Assembly (NCBI GenBank): GCA_948688495.1
Contig: CAPQSW010000016.1
Coordinates: 2,132-40,294, forward strand
From: an uncultured Lachnospiraceae bacterium
GTDB lineage: Bacteria; Bacillota; Clostridia; Lachnospirales; Lachnospiraceae
Length of the DNA stretch: 38,163 nucleotides
Direction: 5' to 3'
Part shown: positions 1 through 6,075 of the stretch, one piece after another
Numbering within the stretch: the stretch's first letter is position 1
Layout: the number at the start of each line of letters is the position of its first letter
Translations under genes and position numbers: made by a program
Notes under the pieces: generated by a model
What the model was told of the DNA's origin: nothing
Database searches by the model: none
The model's input: the letters and a program-made list of their open reading frames with translations, nothing else

Positions 1-2
1 AT

Positions 3-215
3 TACGCAAAACCCAAAAAGAAAATGAGGACGGCGGCATCTGCAATTTCAATAGCATACTGGATGACTGCAACCGCCATTTTTCTTGCATACAGCCTTGC
101 TACAAACAACTGGGAATACAGTTGGATTGTGTGGGTCGTTGCAGGGGTGCTGTATCCGGCAGTTTTGGGGATTGTGAATGTTTTTATGTCTAAGGATAAG
201 GAAAACGGTGTTTGA
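3..215 (+). CDS. C-terminal fragment of a membrane protein (gene enters from the left)
   Basis: The reading frame is open from the window edge and ends at 215. The visible 71 residues have a basic stretch (KPKKK) followed by two hydrophobic segments separated by a short NNWEYSW loop, then a charged tail (SKDKENGV). A short basic linker followed by two membrane helices is common at the C-terminus of Clostridial XRE-type helix-turn-helix regulators, but no DNA-binding part is visible here, so that origin is only a guess. An internal ATG at 24 has no good ribosome binding site, which favours a gene that starts outside the window. A terminator follows directly. Confidence 0.5.
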   Translation, partial: YAKPKKKMRTAASAISIAYWMTATAIFLAYSLATNNWEYSWIVWVVAGVLYPAVLGIVNVFMSKDKENGV

Positions 216-227
216 TATTTATACGTG

Positions 228-254
228 AAAGAGTCGGATTGCTCCGACTCTTTT
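228..254 (+). terminator. Intrinsic terminator
   Basis: AGAGTCGGA pairs with TCCGACTCT around a TTGC loop and is followed by TTTT. It ends the transcript of the partial membrane protein gene just upstream and separates it from the convergent leucine-rich-repeat pseudogene. Confidence 0.75.
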
Positions 255-290
255 GTTTATGCACAGGGCGCATAAGGAAGAAAATCTCCC

Positions 291-1286
291 CTACCCGATT
301 TTGATCTTCACCGAAGATGCCTGTCCTTTCCGTTTCAGAAGTTTCCTGTAGGAGTTTAACTGTTTTTTGGGAACGGAAATAACCGCCTTTTTATTAATTC
401 CTTTCAGTGCATTCTTTCCTGCCTTTTTCAAAACTGCCGATTGGATTTTGATTGATTTCAGTTTCCCATCTTTTTCAAATGCACTCTTTCCGATGGTCTT
501 AACAGATTTCCCAACCGTGACCTTTTTCAATGAGGTGCACCCGGAAAAATAGCACTGCCTGTATAAGTGGCTGTCGCCGGGGCTGTAATCTCAATTTTCT
601 CAGCGTCCGCCAGGGAAATCGGTTCCGGCACGGGAAGCGTCCCGGGAAGAGTGTCAGAAACATAATGGCTGTATCTGGGTAATTCCATCCCCATTCTCGT
701 AATCCCATTCCACCTGGTATACCTTATTATTCAGCTTGATAAGCTCCCACACGGCTTCGTCCCAATTTGGGCTTCTTGCAAGGATCCTTGCATCGGAATG
801 TTCTTCTTTTATATTCATCTGCCCATTCTCTGTAAAACCCAGTTCATCTTCAACGGTCAGATTGTCATAAAAATCAAGGGATTTCATGCCGGTTAAAGAT
901 TTCACTGCCTTGTTCTGATAACGGCTTATGCGAAACATCCTATCTATTTCGTGGTAGAGGCATCCTCGTGCGTCTATCCGGTATTCCACATGTCCGCCTT
1001 CTGTCTCCGGGGAGTTATACCAGACATGATTCCTCATTTAATTCAGCATTACAGATGCTTTCAAAGGTAATCGCCTCCTCCTCCGGCACATAGTCGCACC
1101 AGTCCACGTCTGCATTTGTGTAGGAAATCCTGTTAAATTCATCTTTCGTCAGCATGACACCCAGATAGGCATTCCCGTCTGTATTCGGCGCAGCCTCCGT
1201 CTGCAATACCAGCCCTCCTGCCGGTATTCCCGTCACGGCCATTACTGTCGCTAGAAATACAGCCGCACTTTTTTTCTTAATCCCAT
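291..1286 (-). pseudogene. Frameshifted BspA-type leucine-rich-repeat surface protein
   Basis: A typical secreted LRR_5 (BspA-like) protein is spread over several frames. The best start is the ATG at 1286 behind AAAGGAGAA. The signal peptide (KKKSAAVFLATVMAVTGIPAGG) is in another frame, because a run of seven A's near 1269-1275 is one base short of restoring it. The frame breaks again near 1015-1037 and near 655-700. The last break is at about 540-560, where a linker segment (PVPEPISLADAEKIEI) gives way to a repeat unit (CYFSGCTSLKKVTVG). The C-terminus has the usual basic ending of such proteins. The central repeats are mostly missing, so internal deletion as well as indels has occurred. Intact relatives are surface proteins thought to mediate adhesion. 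Several independent lesions make sequencing error an unlikely explanation. Confidence 0.75.
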
Positions 1287-1409
1287 ATAGTTCTCCTTTC
1301 CTTGAATACTTCAACAATAAAGTTGTTTCATTTTACCATGGAAAAGAAGAACACTTGTGGGCATATTTGCACAATGATTGCCTAACGCCGCATAAATGTC
1401 AATATCTAT

Positions 1410-1436
1410 TAATGATTAATAAGGATTAACCGATAT
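1410..1436 (+). promoter_or_regulatory. Weak sigma-28-like promoter candidate
   Basis: TAAT (1410-1413), 15 bases, then ACCGATAT (1429-1436) resembles the motility sigma factor consensus TAAA-N15-GCCGATAA at 9 of 12 positions. It lies about 100 bases upstream of the DUF6033 gene. The transcript leader would contain a small hairpin with a TTCG tetraloop (1472-1483). The rest of the 1318-1538 gap is AT-rich and shows nothing else I can name. Low confidence alone, but a better match precedes the next gene. Confidence 0.25.
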
Positions 1437-1538
1437 ATAGTATATATTATTAGGAAACAGTTAAGAGGAAATGCCTTCGGGCAAATTGGCAGGTGTTGTA
1501 AAGCGATGCAGTTCGATACCTAAAAAGGAGGACAGATT

Positions 1539-1985
1539 ATGCGGTCGGGGATTAGGAACAATTACAGCAATGTTGCTGTACGGATGATAACAGGAAGCCA
1601 TGCATTTACCGCTGCAGGCAAGACGAAAAGTACACGGGATTATTTGAAAAAGCTGCAAAAACAGGTTCCTTATTTGAAGCTTGGGGCGGGGAGCGGATTC
1701 TCAGCAGTAAGAGGCGTCAGGGTCAATACGTTGAACATAAGTCCGGGGCTGCTTGCGCAGATGCAGAGGGATCCAAAGAAGGAAAGAGAATGCATACAGC
1801 AGTTGAAAGACATACAGTTTGCACTAAGAATGGTAGACAGTTGCATTAAGACCAGCGGCAAAAGGGTTGTGTACAGGTACTGTTACTTAGACGGAAATGG
1901 AAAATACCATGCCTGTTCCCAGACGAAAAAAGAAGATGGAAAAAGGCGCACAGGGATTGGTGCAAATGTGGATTTGAGGCTTTAG
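1539..1985 (+). CDS. DUF6033-family protein
   Basis: A 148-residue soluble protein with an excellent ribosome binding site (AAAAAGGAGG, nine bases before the ATG). The middle part, with DYLKKLQKQVPYLKLGAGSG, then VNTLNISPGLLAQMQRDP and a helix around QQLKDIQFALRMVDSCI, matches my recollection of DUF6033 proteins, which occur in multiple copies in Lachnospiraceae. Their function is unknown. The C-terminal part (RVVYRYCYLDGNGKYHACSQTKKED) looks like the usual strand region of the family. No signal peptide or membrane segment is visible. It sits alone between a decayed surface-protein gene and a LytTR regulator. The family call is by memory of sequence pattern, not by search. Confidence 0.55.
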   Translation: MRSGIRNNYSNVAVRMITGSHAFTAAGKTKSTRDYLKKLQKQVPYLKLGAGSGFSAVRGVRVNTLNISPGLLAQMQRDPKKERECIQQLKDIQFALRMVDSCIKTSGKRVVYRYCYLDGNGKYHACSQTKKEDGKRRTGIGANVDLRL

Positions 1986-2043
1986 CCTGTATTTTATCCA
2001 TGCCATTCGTTCCCTCTTTATGGTAATTTCGTTCCAGTGGTGG

Positions 2044-2069
2044 TAAGAAATAGGACAATATGCCGATAA
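2044..2069 (+). promoter_or_regulatory. Sigma-28-like promoter before the LytTR regulator
   Basis: GCCGATAA at 2062-2069 is a perfect copy of the sigma-28 (SigD/FliA) -10 element. A TAAG lies 14 bases upstream at 2044-2047, against a consensus of TAAA with a 15-base spacer. Transcription would start around 2076 and run into the regulator gene that begins at 2158. The -10 match is seen directly; the assignment to a motility sigma factor is inference. Confidence 0.4.
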
Positions 2070-2157
2070 ATTAAATGTGACTATTCAAAACCCTATATGG
2101 AAATAGTTGCAAATATACGACGATTTAGATAGATGCAGAAAACTTAAGGTGGAAAAT

Positions 2158-2730
2158 ATGAATATAGCCATTGTAAATGATGAGCGATTTACCCAGGAAC
2201 AGGTATATAGTCTCATAAAAAATAGAAGACCTGCCTGCCAGGTAGAAGTTTTTGCCACCGGGGAGGAGCTGCTTGCTGCCGGACACGGGTTTGACCTTGT
2301 TTTCCTGGATATACAGAAGGAACAGGAGTTTATGGAGGTATTTGACCGGGTAGTGGAAAAAGCGGTAAAGCAAAAAGAACCAGAGCAGGAAACTATTCTT
2401 ATCCGGGCAAAAAGCAAAGGGTTTACGATTAATAGAAGCGATATTATATATATTGAGAACAGAGGAAAGAAAGTGGAAATCCATACGGTTGATGACGGTG
2501 TGCCAATAGAAATATATGCGACAATGGAAGAACTCACCCATAAGCTGGGGGAGGCTTTTTACCGTTGTCATAGAGGGTATCTTGTCAATATGGAACATAT
2601 TACAGAGTATGACAGTGACACGATAAGCCTTGAAGGCGGGGCGAAGGTATATCTGTCGAAAAAGAAGCATGGAGAGTTTGTCAAGGCGTACATGCGGTAT
2701 CTGCGGAATGGGGGTGGGTGCTGTGTGTAG
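2158..2730 (+). CDS. LytTR-type response regulator with a truncated receiver domain
   Basis: The ATG at 2158 is preceded by AAGGTGG and begins the receiver motif MNIAIVNDE, so it is preferred over an upstream ATG at 2107. Residues 1-53 form the first half of a receiver domain, with acidic pocket residues D9/E10 and the expected phosphoacceptor D51 (LVFLDIQ). The sequence then jumps to KEQEFMEVFDRVVEKA, which normally follows the end of the receiver, so about 45 residues covering the later helices and strands, including the conserved Thr/Ser and Lys, are absent without loss of frame. Residues about 78-185 are a complete LytTR DNA-binding domain (SDIIYIENRGKKVEIH, FYRCHRGYLVNMEHI). The protein is 190 residues against about 240 for AgrA/VirR-like relatives. 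It probably binds DNA without normal phosphorylation control. No histidine kinase is adjacent. Confidence 0.8.
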   Translation: MNIAIVNDERFTQEQVYSLIKNRRPACQVEVFATGEELLAAGHGFDLVFLDIQKEQEFMEVFDRVVEKAVKQKEPEQETILIRAKSKGFTINRSDIIYIENRGKKVEIHTVDDGVPIEIYATMEELTHKLGEAFYRCHRGYLVNMEHITEYDSDTISLEGGAKVYLSKKKHGEFVKAYMRYLRNGGGCCV

Positions 2731-2756
2731 CCTGAAATCCGTAAGTGGTTTTGCGT

Positions 2757-2797
2757 GATTTTGCCAGCCCGGTGGCGCCATCGGGCTGGCAAAAAAC
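2757..2797. terminator. Bidirectional terminator
   Basis: TTGCCAGCCCG (2761-2771) and CGGGCTGGCAA (2782-2792) form a perfect 11-bp stem. T-rich sequence flanks it on the left and an A-run on the right, so it can stop both the LytTR transcript (plus) and the small-peptide transcript (minus) that converge here. Confidence 0.8.
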
Positions 2798-2799
2798 GG

Positions 2800-2952
2800 T
2801 TATTTTTTAAATTTTCCGGCAAGGAATATGGACGTGGGACCATCAGAGCTTTTGATGACAGTCACGTTTGTATTCCTTCTTTTTTGAACAAATATATAAA
2901 TTATAACTGAGATGCCGGCAGTGATTAAAATAGCGCTTAGTATTTTTTTCAT
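2800..2952 (-). CDS. 50-residue membrane peptide with SSDGPTSIFLAGK tail
   Basis: The ATG at 2952 follows AAGGAGGAAGATAACCT, an ideal ribosome binding site, and the frame ends with TAA at 2800-2802. The peptide has a short basic start (MKK), one hydrophobic segment of about 20 residues (ILSAILITAGISVIIYIF), a basic stop-transfer patch (QKRRN), and the tail VTVIKSSDGPTSIFLAGKFKK. The GPTSIF motif is also found in the beta subunit of sodium-translocating decarboxylases (GGADGPT-type motif), and tiny Clostridial proteins with this tail are sometimes annotated as oxaloacetate decarboxylase fragments. At 50 residues it cannot be a decarboxylase. The role is unknown; a single-pass membrane peptide with the tail exposed on one side is what can be read. 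It converges on the LytTR regulator gene and shares its terminator. Confidence 0.75.
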   Translation of the reverse strand: MKKILSAILITAGISVIIYIFVQKRRNTNVTVIKSSDGPTSIFLAGKFKK

Positions 2953-3089
2953 AGGTTATCTTCCTCCTTTTTCTGTAATGATGTTAGTCGCTTCCCCCAA
3001 AATATACTCTGCCAAGCGGCTAAGGGATATGAATTTTGTGCTTGTGAAAAATGAGGATGCCGAAACATCCCCACTCCCCAAACTACCAC

Positions 3090-3118
3090 TTGAAATATCC
3101 AAGTGGATAGTTTATAAT
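3090..3118 (+). promoter_or_regulatory. Strong sigma-A promoter for a candidate antisense RNA
   Basis: TTGAAA (3090-3095), exactly 17 bases, then TATAAT (3113-3118). Start of transcription is expected near 3125. No convincing open reading frame with a ribosome binding site follows, and a hairpin plus T-rich stretch lies about 80 bases downstream, so the product is likely a small RNA. Confidence 0.6.
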
Positions 3119-3124
3119 CATCAT

Positions 3125-3245
3125 AGAAGCAATCAAAGGATATTCGCACTGTCCGATGGTTGTCACCGGAAATTTAATAATGGTGATTTTAAGTTATGAC
3201 AGGCTGTCTCCTATTGGCGTAGGAGATAGCCAATTTACTTTTTAT
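3125..3245 (+). ncRNA. Candidate antitoxin RNA, antisense to the 3' end of a small toxin gene
   Basis: A strong promoter ends at 3118 and a hairpin with downstream T's lies at 3202-3243, which defines an RNA of roughly 120 nucleotides. Its 3' end overlaps the stop codon and 3' region of the 26-codon toxin-like gene on the opposite strand (3235-3315). Convergent genes that overlap at their 3' ends, one a small membrane peptide and one a short RNA, are the layout of type I systems such as txpA/RatA. The ends are predicted from sequence only. Confidence 0.45.
3202..3243. terminator. Hairpin terminator between toxin-like gene and antisense RNA
   Basis: GGCTGTCTCCTA (3202-3213) pairs with TAGGAGATAGCC (3220-3231) around a six-base loop. 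On the plus strand the single non-Watson-Crick pair is a G-U wobble and a T-rich stretch follows; on the minus strand the same pair becomes an A-C mismatch and no T-run follows. It is therefore a better terminator for the plus-strand RNA, and possibly a stabilising 3' hairpin for the toxin message. Confidence 0.6.
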
Positions 3246-3315
3246 GGCGATTGTCAAGATATGTAAGTACTGTAAAAATTACAAGCACTAACGTCAAAAC
3301 TTCTAACGTATTCAT
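3235..3315 (-). CDS. 26-residue holin-like type I toxin candidate
   Basis: The ATG at 3315 is preceded by AAAGGAGC at good spacing. The peptide MNTLEVLTLVLVIFTVLTYLDNRHKK has one short membrane segment (about residues 4-20) and a charged basic end. Size, composition and end charge match the putative holin-like toxins of Firmicutes type I systems, which depolarise the membrane when overproduced. An extended -10 promoter lies about 75 bases upstream of the start, giving a leader of about 65 bases. A strong promoter on the opposite strand drives an RNA into its 3' end. It was found by reading the minus strand for ribosome binding sites, since it is too short for usual gene calls. The toxin role is inferred from shape and layout. 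Confidence 0.6.
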   Translation of the reverse strand: MNTLEVLTLVLVIFTVLTYLDNRHKK

Positions 3316-3387
3316 ATATGCTCCTTTCCGTTTCCAGAAAGTACAACCACCAGACTATTCCTACGTTGTCCTAACCTGACTGCTGAT

Positions 3388-3396
3388 ATTATATCA
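3388..3396 (-). promoter_or_regulatory. Extended -10 promoter for the toxin-like gene
   Basis: On the minus strand TGATATAAT (3396 down to 3388) is a perfect extended -10 element (TGN-TATAAT). No good -35 at 17 bases is visible, as is usual for extended -10 promoters. The next gene in this direction is the 26-codon ORF starting at 3315. Confidence 0.5.
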
Positions 3397-3504
3397 TATT
3401 ATGTCGTAGATTGCTACAATGTAATTTAGTTCAATATATCAGTACCATAATGGATATTAGCAAATAAACAGAATCCACATATAGTTATTATAGTGAAGCA
3501 GTTA

Positions 3505-3524
3505 GCCCGGTGGTATAATCGGGC
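3505..3524 (+). promoter_or_regulatory. Promoter with overlapping inverted repeat before the ZIP gene
   Basis: TGGTATAAT (3511-3519) is an extended -10 element about 57 bases before the ZIP transporter start. It sits between GCCCG (3505-3509) and CGGGC (3520-3524), which are perfect inverted repeats. A protein binding this palindrome would cover the -10 region. A metal-responsive repressor is plausible from the gene downstream, but the repeat does not clearly match a known box. Confidence 0.4.
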
Positions 3525-3575
3525 GTTAGATACTGAATATTTATATCAATTTTAGTTTTGTGGAGGGAATAGGAA

Positions 3576-4352
3576 ATGCAGGAAGAAATCATTTGGGGCA
3601 TCCTTCTTCCGTTTTTGGGAACGGCGTTTGGGGCGTCCCTCGTACTGTTTATGAAGAACATGATGGAAGAATCCGCGCAGAAGATCTTAAATGGATTTGC
3701 AGCAGGCGTTATGGTAGCGGCATCCATTTGGAGCTTGCTGCTTCCAGCGATGGAGCAGGCGGCGGATATGGGGACATGGAAGTTTGTGCCGGCGGCGTGC
3801 GGATTTTGGATTGGGTTTTTAATCTTACTGGTTTTGGATAAAGCAGTCCTTCGGTTGTATCAGAAGGGGGACGGACAGAAGGGGAAATGCACGGGGTTTA
3901 AAAGAACAACAATGCTGGTGCTTGCAGTGACGCTGCATAATGTTCCGGAGGGAATGGCAGTCGGAGCAGTGTTTGCGGGATGTCTGTCAGGAAACGAGGC
4001 AATTACGGTAGCAGAAGCGTTTATGCTTTCCATTGGAATTGCAATCCAGAATATCCCCGAGGGGGCAATTGTTTCCATGCCTTTGAAGGCAAGGGGAATG
4101 GGGAAGGGAAAAGCGTTTTTGTCTGGCGTGCTTTCAGGGGCTGTGGAGCCGGCGTTCGCCATGCTTACGGTTCTGGCTTCTGGTCTTATTGTGCCTGTAC
4201 TGCCATATCTGCTGAGTTTTGCAGCCGGGGCGATGATTTATGTTGTCGTTAAGGAGTTGATTCCAGAGATGTCTGAAGGGATGCATTCGAATATCGGGAC
4301 GGTGTTCTTTGCGTTTGGATTTACGTTGATGATGGTGTTGGATGTTATTTGA
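3576..4352 (+). CDS. ZIP-family divalent metal transporter
   Basis: A 258-residue integral membrane protein with about eight hydrophobic segments. The ZIP metal-site motifs are clear: HNVPEGMAVG in one helix and QNIPEGAIVSMPL in the next, with a later KELIPE that often supplies another ligand. These are the signatures of the ZupT/GufA branch, which imports zinc and related metals into the cytoplasm. A short cytoplasmic loop (YQKGDGQKGKCTGFKR) separates the third and fourth helices. The start has GGAGGG nine bases upstream. It appears to be a single-gene unit with its own promoter and a terminator-like hairpin. The metal specificity cannot be read from sequence. Confidence 0.88.
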   Translation: MQEEIIWGILLPFLGTAFGASLVLFMKNMMEESAQKILNGFAAGVMVAASIWSLLLPAMEQAADMGTWKFVPAACGFWIGFLILLVLDKAVLRLYQKGDGQKGKCTGFKRTTMLVLAVTLHNVPEGMAVGAVFAGCLSGNEAITVAEAFMLSIGIAIQNIPEGAIVSMPLKARGMGKGKAFLSGVLSGAVEPAFAMLTVLASGLIVPVLPYLLSFAAGAMIYVVVKELIPEMSEGMHSNIGTVFFAFGFTLMMVLDVI

Positions 4353-4392
4353 CCTAAGGGGGGACCCACGAAGTGGGAGGATGCCTTAGGTC
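4351..4392 (+). terminator. Long two-part hairpin after the ZIP gene
   Basis: GACCTAAGG (4351-4359) pairs with CCTTAGGTC (4384-4392). Inside it, CCCAC-GAA-GTGGG forms a second stem, with purine-rich internal loops on both sides. The sequence after it (TCTTATCG) is only weakly T-rich, so it may be an imperfect terminator or a 3' stabilising structure. Confidence 0.4.
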
Positions 4393-4501
4393 TCTTATCG
4401 GTTACAAAAATTGTACATTCTGCATACCCTTCCTATTTCTGGGAATACTTTCATCAGCAATATGGATGTATTATAATGAAGGATGCAGGTGGCCAGAGGT
4501 T

Positions 4502-4687
4502 ATGACAGTAAGCTATTCCATCAATGGAAAATCGGTTACGGCAGAAGAATTAAAAGAAGTACAGATTACAAAAAAAGATTATATAGATTACGTTGAGGCG
4601 ATCAGGCAAAGTGCCAGTAATTATTACAGGGAACAGGGAGGGGAAATGCCTGCTTACGAGACAGGGAAGGTGCAGAGTATCGGATGA
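4502..4687 (+). CDS. Small protein translationally coupled to the recombinase
   Basis: A 61-residue soluble protein (MTVSYSINGKSVTAEELKEV near the start, then a helical stretch through KKDYIDYVEAIRQSASNYYREQ). Its stop codon overlaps the recombinase start as ATGA, so the two are very likely co-translated. The ribosome binding site (AGAGG) is close to the ATG and weak; an upstream GTG at 4373 would add a hydrophobic segment but overlaps the preceding hairpin and is less likely. A TATAAT at 4471-4476 could be its promoter. I do not recognise the family. Position suggests a role in recombination, for example as a directionality factor, or simply a relic; neither is shown. Confidence 0.5.
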   Translation: MTVSYSINGKSVTAEELKEVQITKKDYIDYVEAIRQSASNYYREQGGEMPAYETGKVQSIG

Positions 4688-6045
4688 AAACGGCAGCGAT
4701 TTACATAAGAGTGTCCACAGATTCACAGGCGGAGGAAGGATATTCCATAGAGGCGCAGAAGGAACAACTGTCAGCATACTGTGTGTCAAAAGGCATTAAG
4801 CAATATGAATTTTATATTGATGGCGGCTGGTCTGGCAGTAACATTGAGCGTCCTCAGATGCAGAGACTTATTGAGGATATTAGTGCGGATAAGATTTCCC
4901 ATGTGATTGTATATAAGCTTGACAGACTGTCGCGTTCACAGAAAGATACGCTGTATCTGATCGAGGACGTATTTAATCCCCACGGCGTAGACTTTGTATC
5001 GCTCAATGAGAGCATGGATACATCTACGCCGATGGGGAGGCTTATGCTGGGAATTTTATCTGCATTTGCACAGTTAGAGCGTGAGAATATACGGCTGCGC
5101 ACCCGCATGGGTATGAAGGAGCGTGTCAAATCGGGACTTTGGATGGGTGGTGGAAGGGTGCCGTTTGGCTATGATTATGATAAGGAACATGGAGTTCTGG
5201 TGCCCAACCGGGATGCAGAGAAAGTGAGGCAGATTTACAAATTATATATACAGGGGAAAGCACCGCAGGAAATTGCAAACCTCCTGGGCCTGAAATATGA
5301 CAGGCTGGTGTATCAGATCCTGATGCGCAAAAGCAATTATGGAGTGATTGAATATAATGGGGAGGAATATCAGGGAAGGCATGAGCCGATTATATCCAAG
5401 GAGTTATATGATGTAGCCATGCGGTGTATGCTCGAACGGAAATTTGTCAGGGCAAATACATCGGAACATCTCCTCACAGGTCTTTTGCACTGTGGGAAAT
5501 GCGGTGCCAAGATGCGTTATCAGAAATGGGGAAATAAGGGATGTAAACTGGTGTGTTATTCTCAGCAGAAGTCCAAGCTGTATCTTGTCAAAGACCCGGA
5601 CTGTGACCAGGAAAGGGTTTGGGCTGACGAGGTGGAGACAGCAGTTATCCGGTCAGTGTTTGAGTTCGCAAATAATTATAAGCCGAGTGAAACAGAATCT
5701 TTGGCGCCGGATGATACAGTGGCTTTATTATATGAACAGCAGCGGACCCTGAATAAGAAGATAAAAAAACTGTACAATATCTATGCCTCAGAGGAGGATA
5801 ATGAAATTTTATTAGAAACTATTGATGAGTTGAAGAAGAAACTGGGGCAGATCAATGAGCAGATTGATTTAAACACAAAGGACGATTCCATTCTGGCGCG
5901 AAAGAGAGAAAGGGCAGAGCTTTTGATGACAGTGAATGAGCTGTGGGATACTATGGATGCGGGGCAGAGGAAACACATTATCCGCAAGCTGGTAAATAAA
6001 GTGGTAATCACAGATTCACATGTACACATTGACTTTTCACTGTAA
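4684..6045 (+). CDS. Large serine recombinase at a sigG junction
   Basis: A 453-residue large serine recombinase. Residues 1-150 are the catalytic resolvase domain, with YIRVSTDSQAEEGYSIEAQ carrying the nucleophile serine, KLDRLSRSQ, and LGILSAFAQLERENIRLRT. The recombinase domain follows (about 160-270), then a zinc ribbon (CGKCGAKM, later cysteines) and a coiled-coil region near 345-420 that ends in a basic tail. The class includes SpoIVCA of the skin element, phage integrases and TnpX/TndX. It catalyses site-specific integration or excision through a serine-linked intermediate. Its stop codon lies 17 bases from the break in sigG, and the two genes converge, the same geometry as spoIVCA beside the 5' part of sigK in Bacillus subtilis. 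No tyrosine integrase or phage structural gene is nearby. Confidence 0.9.
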   Translation: MKTAAIYIRVSTDSQAEEGYSIEAQKEQLSAYCVSKGIKQYEFYIDGGWSGSNIERPQMQRLIEDISADKISHVIVYKLDRLSRSQKDTLYLIEDVFNPHGVDFVSLNESMDTSTPMGRLMLGILSAFAQLERENIRLRTRMGMKERVKSGLWMGGGRVPFGYDYDKEHGVLVPNRDAEKVRQIYKLYIQGKAPQEIANLLGLKYDRLVYQILMRKSNYGVIEYNGEEYQGRHEPIISKELYDVAMRCMLERKFVRANTSEHLLTGLLHCGKCGAKMRYQKWGNKGCKLVCYSQQKSKLYLVKDPDCDQERVWADEVETAVIRSVFEFANNYKPSETESLAPDDTVALLYEQQRTLNKKIKKLYNIYASEEDNEILLETIDELKKKLGQINEQIDLNTKDDSILARKRERAELLMTVNELWDTMDAGQRKHIIRKLVNKVVITDSHVHIDFSL

Positions 6046-6075
6046 TGTTTTCTACAAAGTACAATCATTGGGACT
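6046..6075. other. Putative attachment-site junction within sigG
   Basis: Coming from the sigG start, homology to sigma-G continues through the FSTYAVPMI segment, ends at codon 98 (plus-strand position 6063) and then turns into unrelated sequence that leads into the recombinase 3' end. The crossover of a serine recombinase would lie at or just inside this boundary. The matching half-site with the 3' part of sigG is not in the window, so the core bases cannot be defined. Confidence 0.55.

Noticed and set aside
1478..1600. Short ORF starting MPSGKLAGVV upstream of the DUF6033 gene
   Set aside because: The ribosome binding site is too close to the ATG, and the frame runs through the start of the real gene in another frame.
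2125..2781. 218-codon minus-strand ORF opposite the LytTR regulator
   Set aside because: It is a mirror of a clear coding region with known domains; the predicted protein has no motif and no start signal.
2912..3199. Plus-strand ORF of 95 codons
   Set aside because: It is antisense to the 50-residue peptide start and spans the antisense RNA promoter; no ribosome binding site and no recognisable domain.
5781..6062. Continuation of the sigG reading frame into the recombinase gene
   Set aside because: The codons after 6063 bear no relation to sigma-G and lie antisense to the recombinase coding region, so only the first 98 codons are counted as sigG.
1..6062. Prophage or conjugative element genes to the left of the recombinase
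   Set aside because: No terminase, portal, relaxase, coupling protein or replication gene was recognised; the content does not by itself prove that this stretch is a mobile element.
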